From positions 249,185,741 through 249,249,740 of the forward strand of contig CM041465.1 in the NCBI GenBank assembly GCA_023213395.1: 64,000 nucleotides of DNA, given 5' to 3'. The notes under the pieces are model-generated. The model was not told the origin of the DNA. It searched no databases and worked only from the letters and a program-made list of their open reading frames with translations. Numbering within the stretch: position 1 is the first letter of the stretch; each line of letters opens with the position of its first letter. A program made the translations under genes and the position numbers. Source of the stretch: Cycas panzhihuaensis. Taxonomy: Eukaryota; Cycadophyta. Of the stretch, positions 10,695 to 21,110 are shown one piece after another.

Positions 10695-11251
10695 TGTGAA
10701 AAGAGGCTAGATGGCCTCAACAGTCCCTAGATCTAGAAACTAGCATCACTCTAGTTCTAGTTGCAGAAATATAAACAAGTATAATAAACTCAAGGCAAAG
10801 AGAAAGCAAAGAGGCAAAACATGAATGAAGGAGCAAGAGAAAAAGATACCCAATATGTGGAGTTGGAATTGGTCCAACCTCCCAACAATGAACAGTTTGA
10901 TTAGCAAACTGATAGCATAACAATACAGCTCCAACTCTTGTGTGAGACAATGAGGAGAGCTCTCATTATATAGAGTGAAATGAGAGACCTAAGGCCTTGG
11001 ATGTTTGACAAGTGTCAAACATCCAAGATACATGCCTTGCATGTTGGACATGTGTCCTTTTGGGCTCTCATGTGAGCAAAAGTGGATGAGGGTCCATTTG
11101 ACCCTTTAGTGACAACGTTGTGTCACTAGAAAGAATGTGGGTGTGCACTTTATCACTTAAGTGATAAGTCACCCCTAAAGTAAAAAGTGCATATATTACA
11201 TGAAAAATAAAAGTACATTAACTTCTTAACATTTAAACATAAGGTTTAACA
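10695..11251 (-). repeat. 5' LTR of Copia-B with promoter
   Basis: 557 bp, TG...CA ends on the minus strand. A TATA box (TATATAAT, minus) at 10965-10972 should drive transcription leftward through the leader and gag. A perfect 32-bp dyad (15-bp arms, spacer AG) lies at 10996-11027, about 25 bases upstream of the TATA box. It differs from the 3' LTR by five substitutions and an extra CTT near 11224. Short hydrophobic frames inside the LTR also occur in the 3' LTR and are not taken as genes. Confidence 0.94.
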
Positions 11252-11256
11252 ACTTG
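11252..11256. repeat. Target site duplication of Copia-B (right copy, ACTTG)
   Basis: ACTTG directly follows TTTAACA of the 5' LTR and continues into the Copia-A integrase frame. Confidence 0.93.
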
Positions 11257-12130
11257 TAGGCTTTGCTATGAATGGCATATCCTACAAAGATGCATTTTAG
11301 ACTATGCTTGTCTAATTTTATCCTTTGTTGATGGGGGATGTGCATATAAGCAATGCACCCAAAAGTCCTCAAATGGCTGACAGTTGGCTTTTTGCTAGAC
11401 CATGCCTCCTTGGGTGTCATATTGGTGACTGTTGTAGTTGGACTGCGATTGGCCACATAGGCAGCTATGTGAAATGCTTCTACCCAGTAAGCTCGAGTGA
11501 GTCCTTGTGCATGCATCATTGCTTTGACTTTATTAACCAAAGTTCTGTTCATTCGTTCGAAGACTCCATTTTGTTGAGGAGTGTGAGGAATAGTCAGTTG
11601 TCTCTAAATGCCATTATACTTGCAGTATTGGGTGAATTCATTTGAAGTAAATTCACCTCCATTGTCTGTCCTAAATGTTTTGATGGAGTGGCCAGACTCA
11701 TTTTCTACTTCAAGCTTGAATTCTTTGAATTTGGAAAAAGCTTCAGACTTGTGCTTGATGAAGTAGACCCACACTTTGTTAGAAAAGTCATCAATGAAGG
11801 AGATGTAATACAAAGCTCCTCCAAAAGATGCGGTGGACATAGGTCCACACAACCGAAAGTGTACCAACCGCAAAGGATGTGATGCTCGCGGTGCTTTGCC
11901 TTTAGGGAAAGGCAAGCGATGCTGAGTCCCCATAATGCATGCTTCACAAAGACATTTTGTGCCATAGATCTTTGGAAGCCCATGTACCATATTCTTGTTG
12001 ATCATCTGCCTCAAATTGTCTAAGCTCAAATGGCCTAGACGTTGATGCCAAAGTTGCATCTTGGACAAGTATGGAGTGACAATTGAACCAGAGTTAGCAG
12101 AATCAAGTGTTATATTATTTGCATCCAATT
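11257..12130 (-). pseudogene. Copia-A integrase, right half, first catalytic Asp lost
   Basis: Order on the minus strand: GAG-pre-integrase LYKLDANNITLDS, zinc-binding LWHQRLGHLS with KCLCEAC, core with RLVHFRLCGPM, FRTDNGGEFTSNEF, a stop after CKYNGI (near 11604), then the E block QQNGVFERMNRT and PTTTVTNMTPKEAWS up to HSKAYKL at the Copia-B insertion point. The family reads HSDLCGPM, but A reads HFRLCGPM through a compensated 2-base insertion and 2-base deletion at about 11851-11860, so the first catalytic Asp is gone. The second Asp and the Glu remain. Confidence 0.88.
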
Positions 12131-12539
12131 TGTAGAGGCCTTGATCCTCATATCCAACAACTACTACTTGGTCATCTTTGTCACCGATTACACATTTCCC
12201 ATTTCTGAACAAGACACTCATCTGTTGCTTGTCTAACTTGCTAACAAATAGTAAGTTCTTGTCCATTGAAGGTATGAAATAGGCATTGCCATCGAGAAAT
12301 GAGGAGGAAGGATTTGATGAAGAATGAAATGGAGTTATTGTGCCTATTCCAAAAATTTTAACAGATTGATTGTTCCCAAAGGTCACTGATTGACCTTTAC
12401 CTTCCTTGGTGTCGGTGAGGAGCTCTTCACTTCCAGTCATGTGTTGTGAAGCTCCAGAATCAATAATCCAAGTTTCATCAACCTTGGATGTTTGATATGC
12501 ACAAAACAATTTGTCTTCATCTGCAAACGATTAAAGTGG
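12131..12539 (-). pseudogene. Copia-A aspartic protease region
   Basis: Retropepsin domain in the 11604-12509 frame. MFCAYQTSKVDETW leads to the active site IIDSGASQHMTGSEELL, then KGQSVTFGNNQ and the flap-like FIPSMDKNLLFVSKLDKQQM. It is in one frame with the integrase part that follows, as expected of a single Copia polyprotein. The join to gag at about 12510-12540 is broken by a frame change (the plus strand reads tgcaaacgattaaag where D has tgcaaactgattt). The active-site D-S-G-A is intact. Confidence 0.87.
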
Positions 12540-13516
12540 CATTGATTGCCACCTCTAAAACCCCCCCTTCCTCTTCGATCTCCTCGATAGGCACCTCGAT
12601 TTGGTCGAGGGGGTTGTTGTTGCTACTGTTGTTGTTGTTGGAATCTTTGTTGGTATTGCTGACATGGCTGTTGTTGTCGCTGATTTGGTTGACGTGGTTG
12701 TTGTTGCTGTTGACATAGATCTGCTTGCTTTTTTCGACAATCAGGTGCTATGTGGCCAGGTTTGCCATAATAATGACATACAACATTGGTCCTTGAAGAC
12801 CCAATGTTCATGTTCCCAAACTGCTTTGAGAGTGCAGGTTTTGGGTTCTGCTTGGCCTTTGATTTGCCCGTGAATGCACCTGATGTGGATGGTTCCTCCT
12901 CATTATCCTTGGTGTAGATTTGTTCTTCTTGAAGTAATAGACTTTCAAATTCATTCAATGTCATTCTTTTGAAAGAATCGTCTCTTGTAGTGGATGATAT
13001 GAAGCCATTGTAATCCTTTGACAAAGCTTCGGTCATAGATGTGATCAGTTCATCTCGTGTTGCTAGACTACCTAGTGTATTCAACTCATTACATACCTCC
13101 TTGATGGAGGAAAGAAAAGCCGACATGGGCTTGACAAACGTTACAGAATACAATTTGGCTTTAACCATTAAAATGCGAGCTTCATCTCGCCTTTCATACA
13201 ATGAGGACAAAATGTCCCAAGCTTCCTTAGAACTTTTAGCACAAGCAATGTTTTGATCCACATGTACATCAACAATCATATGAAGGAATGCCAAAGCGAT
13301 TTCATCTTTGGCTTCCCAAGCAAAGAACTAAAGCATCATCGGGTTGCAGCTTACATTGCCATTGATAACAGGTACAGGTTGGGGTAGTCTTCCAAAAACA
13401 TAACCCCAAAATTCATTCATGATCAACAAATTCTAAGTGATTCTTTTCTATTCTTGATAGTTATCTCGACCTGTTAATCGAATGGTGCATGCATTTAGCA
13501 TGTTGATAGCAGCCAT
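12540..13516 (-). pseudogene. Copia-A gag with polyglutamine tail
   Basis: Gag start ATG at 13516 (reads MAAINMLNACTIRLTG) with early stops. The longest open part is 12623-13294: SSLYERRDEARILMVKAKLY, LNEFESLLLQEEQIYTKDN, then a zinc knuckle CHYYGKPGHIAPDC whose second Cys is Tyr (codon 12767-12769). It ends in a Gln-rich stretch (QQQQQPRQPNQRQQQ) encoded by a CAG/CAA-like repeat at 12615-12715. B has an Arg/Asn/Gly-rich replacement at the same place, so this linker evolves fast. The protein is broken at both ends. Confidence 0.85.
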
Positions 13517-15529
13517 GTTTCAGTTATAAAGCTTGAAGCTAGCAAATAACTTGGAAACTCAAAGCTTTCGTCGCTTAAGTTCCGCCTTCTAACGAAACCA
13601 ACAGTCCTGATCTTACTAGAAGATCCAACAACTAAATAGAATGATCAGGGGTGGAGGACTAGGCTATGGAGTTGGTCCAACTCTAATCTTATAAAGGAGA
13701 TCCAACAGTTGGCCAAGTTAAATTTAGGACAAGGCAGGTAGCGTTGATCTGCATGGACGTACCATTCTTTCCCTGGGATTCACAGCCCCAATAACACCCT
13801 TTTCGAACCTCCTTTCCCCAAGCAACCTTAATTGTCATGCACTGACCGTATGGTCGGTTGGTCCCCTAGGGAATGCACCAAGCTTAAGGTTATTTTAGAG
13901 GCAAGGTTTGAACCTTTTTCGGGCCTCTCCAACAAGATTTTAAGTCACGTTTTAGAAGTTTTAAAGTGAACTTAGATTTATTTACTTGGATGATGTACTT
14001 ACAAAAATGCTTGATTAAGCTTTACAATGAAATAGTGGCTTCAAAAGGAAGCAATTTTAGTACATCAATATGAACACTTGAAGTGTTATTACAATGAGCA
14101 CTTTAATGAAGTGTAGAGCTTATGTTGATCCAAGTAAAAAACAGATGCTTGATTACAATGAGTTTTGCAAAAAAGTACTTTGAAAATGTGCTTAAGTACT
14201 CAATGAAGCAAGGCAAAACTTAGTGATAAAGATACAAATGGGTTCCTTTTAATGCTCAAAAGTGAAGGTAAGAGAACCACTTGTGAAATAGGACACCAAG
14301 CACCAAGTGTTGGGACTTTAAAATAGTCCCAACGATCAAAAGAGAAGTGATTTTATTAAGTACAAAGTGTTTTTTGAGCCCTTTTTGAGACTAAGGGCAA
14401 TAGGTCACCATGCAAGGTGCCTTAAAGAAGTGTTTGAAAATAGTGATAAATATCACTTTTACAATGTGCAAACACTTAAAATCACTTCACCTAAGCCAAT
14501 TAACACTTACGCAACATTAATTAAGTGTTAAAAAATGCTTAAAGAGCCAAAAACAAAAGCTGAAATTCAATTTTCTTTTTTTTTTTTTTTGCAAATTTGA
14601 GCAACAAAAACACTACGCAGGGAACCTTGATTGAGGACTTAAACCCAGAAATTTTAATATCCAGCCAACAATATTCAGAGAAATATTCTTAATAGTATAA
14701 CATAAGGTACAAAAATCAAAAGTTTGATTTGAATTTTTCAAAATAAAAAAAAGGTCGTTCATGGCAACGTGACTTGGGCGGCTCCCGTTGACACACAAAT
14801 GATGAGAACAGCGTGTAGAGACCTCTGTTTGTGCTGAAAATTCAGGAGGAGAGGTGCCCAAGTGGTATCCAACTCCCTCTAAAATCTCAAGGCTTTTCGT
14901 CAAGTGTGCAGAGAGCTGCAAGTAATTGAAATTATGGCTGGTTACACGTCCTTGAGAAAGAAAAACTGGAGCTGTACGGCTGTCCGGGGTTTTAAACCCT
15001 CGTATTAATCACTAAGACTCTTCCCTTAAGTCTCACTACCGCATGCAGGGTCAGTATGTGGACAGCCAGTTTGATATGAGAAAAAAGAGTGAAAAACAGT
15101 AATTTTTTATGCTTTTTGAGTGGGGTTTCAAGGCTGAAAATGCCCAGAAATTGATCCACAGCCCGCAAGGGTCCTCAAACTTCAAATAAATTCAATCTGA
15201 GAGCTTCAAATGGCCAGAGAATAGCTTAACACCCAAATGTGAGAAAAAAATTAGTTAAAAAATGCAGATTTTAATAGAAAAATTACAAAAACCGTGAGTA
15301 AACTTGCTCAAAACCCTTGAAGGTGATCTAAAAAAAAAAAAATTCAGATCTGAATATGGAGTGCTCCAGCCTTTCAATGCTGCTCCAGAAGCTTGAACCT
15401 GCAAGAAAATGGTCTCAAACAAACCTTGGATTGCCTTCAGAGGGCGAAGGTCGTCACCAAGGGTTTGAAGCCCTTCTTTGAATCTCCTTGAGCAGCGACA
15501 AATGTAATGTAGGGAACTAGTCTCCTCTT
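13517..15529 (-). other. Copia-A 5' leader
   Basis: About 2 kb without genes between gag and the primer-binding site. It shares the blocks at 13740-13930 and 14290-14440 with B and D, including the hairpin sequence ATGGACGTACCAT at 13753-13765 and the primer-proximal hairpin at 15434-15450 (one arm base changed). A poly-T run lies at 14573-14590. The part 14600-15400 corresponds to D 35575-36650 and has no GC-rich array. Confidence 0.75.
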
Positions 15530-15541
15530 GCTCTGATACCA
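15530..15541 (-). other. Primer-binding site of Copia-A
   Basis: Minus strand TGGTATCAGAGC, two bases from the LTR, the initiator-Met tRNA type shared with B and D. Confidence 0.92.
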
Positions 15542-15543
15542 AA

Positions 15544-16095
15544 TGTGAAAAGAGACCTAATGACCTCACAGTCCCAAGATCTAGAAGCTAGGATCACTCT
15601 AGTTCTAGAAGCACAAATACTTAACAAGTATAATACTCTCAAGATGAAAGAAAGCATAAGAGACAAAGCATAAAATGAAGGAGCAAGAGAAATGATACCA
15701 AATGTGTGGGGTTGGAATTGGTCCAACCTCCAAAAGAATAAACAGTTTGATTAGCAACCGACAAAGATAACAATACTCCAACTCTCTTATGAGACAATGA
15801 GAAGAGATCTCATTATATAGAGTGAGATGAGAGACCTAAGGCCTTGGATGTTTGACACTTGTCAAACATCCAAGATACATGCCTTGCATGTAGGACATGT
15901 GTGCTTTTGGGCTCTCATGTGAGCAAAAATGCATGAGGGTCCATTTGACCCTTTAGTGACAACGTTGTGTCACTAGAAAGAATGTGGGTGTGCACTTTAT
16001 CACTTAAGTGATAAGTCACCCCTAAAGTACAAAAGTACACATATTACATAAAAATTAAAGTACATAACCTTAACATGTAAACATAAGGTTTAACA
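15544..16095 (-). repeat. 5' LTR of Copia-A
   Basis: 552 bp with TGTTAAACC (minus) at 16095 and TTTTCACA at 15544. The TATA region (minus TATATAAT) is at about 15813-15820. The dyad at 15843-15874 keeps perfect 15-bp arms, but its 2-base spacer is CT where the other copies have AG, its exact reverse complement. A cluster of changes at about 15757-15780 separates it from the 3' LTR. Confidence 0.92.
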
Positions 16096-16100
16096 TGATA
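16096..16100. repeat. Target site duplication of Copia-A (right copy, TGATA)
   Basis: TGATA directly follows the LTR end TTTAACA and matches 1647-1651. It marks the point in the leader of Copia-Z where A integrated. Confidence 0.9.
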
Positions 16101-16641
16101 AAGGGGCAAAAACCCTGTCAAAACTTCTTCAAATGACTTCGATCCAGAAAGAAAAGTTGAAGAGGAGGTCAAGATCTACTAGCTGGCCAAATTTCAACTT
16201 GATCTGAGAAGTTTGAATTTCCTGGTCCGCATAGCTTGTACTGCTCGCATAAAGGACTGCACGATACTTCCTGTGGTCTTCAAGTCTACTCGGACGTCTT
16301 TGGATCCTTCACTTCACTTTCAATTTGTCTCCTCGTGTTGCGTGCTTCCTTGTCTCTCTCGTAATGCACTCTATTACACACAAAGGACCCTCTCTCAAGC
16401 AGGCAAGATAACCTGCTGTGATACCAAGATAGAAAATTGACTTAGACAGAATTAAGATCAGAACTTGATATTACATGGAGTCTCATTCCTCTTAAATATA
16501 CATCACTGAGATGACCGTTACAAATAGAAATGTAACTGACCTACATGAGGTCGCTATGTCACAACTCCTAATTGGAGTTACATTTTAAGGGGTGAGTCAA
16601 CATGACCCCTCTTTGTCTAGATAAAACATTACATTTTAACA
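16101..16641 (-). mobile_element. Copia-Z leader end, primer-binding site and 5' LTR
   Basis: 16101-16414 continues the Copia-Z leader after the A insertion. The primer-binding site is at 16415-16426 (minus TGGTATCACAGC, one base from the usual form). The 5' LTR is taken as 16438-16641 (about 204 bp): minus TGTTAAAATG at its start and CTAAGTCA at its end, with an unusually long 11-base gap to the primer-binding site, so the inner boundary is uncertain. A TATA-like TATATTTAAG (minus) lies near 16490-16500. Sequence right of 16641 is the pre-existing target. Confidence 0.75.
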
Positions 16642-18289
16642 CCAACTTGGGTTCAACCGAGGGAGGATGAGGTCGATGAGGGAAACTAAAATGTTCCTAC
16701 TCATAGGGATCTACAACTTTGTATCACAATTTGCATCCATGGCATTGCCTACCTCCAATTTTAAGGGCATCCAAATAATAATCCCTACATACTTTGAAAT
16801 CACAATCTCAAGGACTTAAAATCTTCTCCTTTATATTGTTGCTTCCCAGATCAAAAGATGAGAAAGCATAAAAGGTGTGTCTGCTCTACAACCGTTAGCA
16901 AGTAGTAGGGCCCATGGCAACTTCAACAAGTTGTCGACGCACATCTCCAATTACTAGCACTATACCCTCATGCTGCGTTCTGAATGCCAATAGGCATCCT
17001 CAACGTTGGGCATATTACCTCAAGCTCTCTTCAAAGGCATTTGCAATAGTGACGGTGTTCTCTTCAATTGTCATCAATTGTTAGCTTCCACTTGGTTTAT
17101 GCATTTGTGGGCATACTCTCTCCTAGTGGACTTCTCAATGCAAAAGTGGCTGGTGTCGAATTGCAACCACCCAATCTTCTATCTAGTAGGTTTTTCATAT
17201 CTTAACTTGAATGTGCGCTATGTTGTCCTCTACATGGCAAATCTCATGGTTCCACATCAAAAATTTGCAATTGTTCTCTTCAAAGTCTTCATAACTCACG
17301 AAATACAATACTCCAAGGAGCTCAAACCTACTCCTCCCATGCCTAGTTCTTAAATCGTCTACATGGCTTCATACTAACGCAGTCTAGCAATTAGTCATCA
17401 TTCCTCAACAATGGCACGAAAATGAAGAGTCGTTGAGTGGCTTGCAATAATCTCAAGGTTATCATGTTAAACCATGGATTTGTAATCTTATGAGTGGTAA
17501 GCGATTAAGAAATCGTAACTGCTAGATTGCATAATATAAATCTATGTGATTGAATTATCGATGAGATCCTCCTACATCTTCAACTACGTCGTTGCTTCCA
17601 AAGATATGTATTGATCATAATCAAGGCAGATCAAAAACCTACACTACCTAAAACCAGTCTCGCATGCATTACATCTATAACTGCAACACACCCTCCATGC
17701 ATGGAGGTCTATTGTGAGACAGTGCACACACACATAACTCCCATGGCTAAAATATTTCCCTTCAAACTATACAATGCTCTCTCTTTTATATTTTATTCAT
17801 TGGGAGAAGATGTATTTATACAGTGGACTTTAGCATCTAATTCCAATGAACTAGCTTCCAAAACTTTGGGCAAGTTGTCCTTACAGTAACAATTAACTAA
17901 CCATCATGAGTTTTGGTCACATGTAATGGTTTGGGACATGACTAACCTTGACAATAAGTGTTGAGTTACCTGCATCACAGATGTGGTGATCTCAGAGATA
18001 TCACATATAACATAAAATAAGAGTTAGATAGGCACTTTTCCCATACTAAGGCCAAATCCCAATAAGATGATAATCATAATATTCTCATCAAAAATGCACA
18101 CAAATTATACGAATCAATATATAACAGCACAAATGGCAAGAAGACAAAGGTGTGAAAAGTAGGATGATGAGGTACCAAATTGGGCCTCATCACTCAACAC
18201 CAAAATGTTACCCCAAAAATTTGTCATATGCCTAAAATTTTGATTTGTAGTCAGTCAACATCCCCCATTTATTCTCTCAAGTTGCTCGT
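16642..18289. other. No gene recognised; probably 3' end of Gypsy-G
   Basis: AT-rich, no supported frame; the open frames seen (17006-17353 plus, 17611-17889 plus) have no recognisable motif. It lies downstream of the minus-strand Gypsy-G pol, so it may contain the decayed 3' LTR, but no LTR boundary or second copy was found in the window. Confidence 0.4.
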
Positions 18290-19941
18290 ACAACTCTATC
18301 ATTTATGCCTACCTTCTATGCACATTATCTCATACTTGTGGAATGATTTGCTCATACTGAGCAATCATTTCCTCATTCAACTTGGTTAAATTTTTAATTT
18401 CCACATTTTTCTCAGTTAATGTAGCTTCCAAGCCACAAATCGTTTCTTCCTTATTACTTTGATTTAGTTGTCATTCATCCAATAAACTCCATATTTACTA
18501 GAATTTTTGTTCTAGTGCCTCCTAGCCCTGGATGTTTCATCCCCAGCTTGCCTAGTTACCAATTAGGGTGGTGGTGTCCATTCACCTCCTATTTCTCCTT
18601 CCTCTTCTTCTCCTTTTCCTTTTGATTTTACTATTCATCGTGTTCTTTTCTAGGCCTTCTTCTTTGGCTTGTGATTAAAGGATTGTGGCAATTCCCCTCA
18701 AAGCAACCATATTACTCCCTGTACAATTGCATCCACTTGACGTCTCGTTTTTAATGAGCTTCTTTCATCTAGAAATGTGCACTTCCATTGTTGTATCAAT
18801 GCCTAATATGGCGCTATTTGCTCATGTTGTGGTTGTGCCATAGGTACTTGATCAAACAACAAATTCGACAAAAATGAGGGGTGCTTAAATAGTGGTTTTT
18901 CCCCTACTAACTCCTACAACTGTTTTTCAACTATTTGTGCCAACAACTCATTCCAATTCAGTATTGTTCCTTCCTATACCTCCTAGAGTGTGGTAATCAA
19001 TCCCATTGGACAATAGGTAAGTTTCATTTTTCCCAAAAAATGTTGTGACTAAGATTATTGCCAACCATCTCAATTGGTGATCATGAATATATTCAATGTT
19101 TATTCCCCACTAATATTATTGGGCACCCTCCGTACAAAATGCCCTAATCATTAACTAATGATCAACTTCCAACCATTTATCGCTACATAGTACTCTTCCT
19201 ATGCTTGGTAACTTGGTTAATCTCCAGATTAAATCAACAAATATTTCCACTCTTTCCAAATTTTGAGCTACTAACCCCATAATTGTTTCCATTCATCTTT
19301 TGTCCTAGTAAAGCAATGGTAATATGACATAGCTTCACCATCTCGAAGAAGTCATTGTGGCTTTGAAATCATTAGACATTGTTGCAAATTCCTCCCCCAA
19401 CCTTGGAAGGAATGGTCCTACCAACTCAAATGACATTTTTCCACTTAAGAAATTAAGTGAATTTCACACTTGGAATGTTTAGAAATGTGACAAGAATTCT
19501 TACCCTCAATGCAATGCTAAGCAATTACGTGAAATGCTTGTTGGAATGTTAAACAACTATGCAAAAATGTTGGAATGCTTGTACAAACCCCTAGGGCCAC
19601 AAGTAATAACCATTCTACTCAACGTTCCTCAATTGTTCGGATGGCTCAAGCGCTACCTTTGGAGGCAAATTTTTACAAATTTTTCCTATTGTGTGCTTGC
19701 TCTTGCTACATTCTCAAATTGTTCAAGTGAATCTAACAAAAGATCCTCAACTTTTTGAACTTATAGGATGATTTCTCAATTTTTCATAAAACCATTTCTC
19801 GAATTGCTCCCACGTAGGAACAGTCATGAAAATGGCAGCTTCTACCTCACAGGATAGTGCTTTTTCAATCAAAACGTTGGCTTTCTTCTAGTGCTCATGC
19901 ATTCTTGGGAACACTTCTTTATAATTGTCAAAACAATGCAT
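18290..19941 (-). pseudogene. Decayed unidentified reading frame downstream of Gypsy-G integrase
   Basis: Read on the minus strand this stretch is protein-like, with sparse stops, many of them TAG. Frames switch a few times. Recognisable order: MHCFDNYKEVFPRMHEH near 19941, MTVPTWEQFEKW, then VAQNLERVEIFVDLIWRL, a gag-like NWNELLAQIVEKQL, MAQPQHEQIAP near 18845, a Lys/Glu-rich basic and acidic stretch and a Lys/Leu coil near 18400. I do not recognise the family. It has the orientation of Gypsy-G and follows its integrase, so it may be an extra ORF of that element, or gag-like sequence of another element. Function unknown. Confidence 0.45.
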
Positions 19942-20219
19942 ATTTTAGACTAGAACGATGGTGTTTTTACTAGAATTGTGAGTTGTGATGCCTTGAAATG
20001 CTATTTTTCAATACCCTCTCGCCCTTTTATTTTTTAACACCCCTTGATTAATTGGTTGAACATTGACCGATTGTATGATAATGAGTCACACTTATCAATT
20101 TTCCCTGTGTTTTTTTTTTAAATCCCGTGCCAAAAAGGAATCAGAGATTCTAGCATTGGGACAACCTTGACTATCACCAACTTCAAGCAATATGTCAACA
20201 TGCTATAGTACATCTGATT

Positions 20220-21110
20220 GATCATGTCAAAATGCTTTTTGCCCTATTCATGATAGGCTTTTAATCTACTACCATTCATGACTCTCGATAGTGGTAGTCC
20301 ACCTGACTCTTTAAATTGAACTACTCCACTATCAAATATTTTGGCCACTATATATGGCCCTTACTAACTCATTTTTAACTTACCAAGATGTGTACGAAAT
20401 TTGAGGCCATATAGGAATGCTCTGCCACCTTCCTAAAACTATGCTGCTCTAAAGTGGTGATTGCACCATGCTTTTTACAAGATTTCTCAATTTGCTACAT
20501 CTAATTGGCCATATGCCTTGTTTATTCCAATTGTATATGTTGCAATATTCTCTCTCTTAGGGAATCCTCATCATCTAGTCAATAGGCTAGGGCAACCCGA
20601 AAACTATGGATTTCAAATTCATATGGGACAATTGCTCCCATATCACAAATGAGTCGAAATGGGGCCTACTTGGTCTATCACTTACATGTTGTCCAAATTT
20701 ACCATCATATCAATGGTGATTTTTCTACCCAATCTGCGCATCCAACATCTCAAATATTTTGCAAGCAATTTTCAATGATTTTATCAGAACTTTCTATCTA
20801 TCCATTGGCTCTAAGGTAATATGATGTAGAATTTTAGTGTCTAAGTTAAATTGTTGATGTTAATTCTTCTACCACCTTGTTAAGAAAATGAAACCCTTGA
20901 TCACTAATTAATTCCAAAGGACACTTAAACCTTGTATAAAAATCTTATGGTATAATGAGCAACATGCCGCAATGGTCTTGCTTCCACCCAATTTGTCATG
21001 TAGTTTATTGCAGCCAAGATGTAATGAGTTTATGATTGTCAAGCTACAGAGTAAATGGGGCCAACAAAATCTAATCCTCACTTCTCAAAGGGGATTTTAG
21101 ATAATCTGGA
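20220..21110 (-). pseudogene. Gypsy-G integrase, degraded
   Basis: Ty3/Gypsy integrase remnant. The start of the catalytic core reads PFEK-GLDFVGPI at about 21055-21095, with a stop replacing the Trp before Gly. The C-terminal GPY-type end reads GPYIVAKIFDSG (about 20320-20370) followed by RVMNGSRLKAYHE, the usual terminal block in plant Gypsy. Stops and frameshifts break everything between. It follows RT/RNase H on the minus strand as expected. Confidence 0.75.

Larger units (their letters stand above)
4069..11251 (-). mobile_element. Copia-B, full-length, youngest insertion, inside Copia-A
   Basis: A 7,183-bp Ty1/Copia element in minus orientation with LTRs at 4069-4622 and 10695-11251, polypurine tract 4623-4633, primer-binding site 10681-10692, and gag, protease, integrase, RT and RNase H in Copia order. 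By my base-by-base reading the LTRs differ by five substitutions and one 3-base indel, the lowest divergence in the window. Despite this, its coding region carries several frameshifts and stops and lacks one integrase catalytic residue, so it was probably moved by proteins from other copies or decayed fast. It is the same family as A. Its leader uniquely carries a GC-rich tandem array. Confidence 0.95.
1652..16095 (-). mobile_element. Copia-A, full-length, split by Copia-B
   Basis: Complete Ty1/Copia element in minus orientation: 3' LTR 1652-2206, polypurine tract 2207-2218, RNase H, RT, integrase (interrupted by B at 4069-11251), protease, gag, leader, primer-binding site 15530-15541 and 5' LTR 15544-16095. 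The duplicated target TGATA flanks it at 1647-1651 and 16096-16100. Without B its length would be about 7.3 kb. The two LTRs differ at roughly 3 percent of positions by eye, so it is older than B, as nesting requires. It sits in the 5' leader of Copia-Z. All its genes carry frameshifts or stops. Confidence 0.93.
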
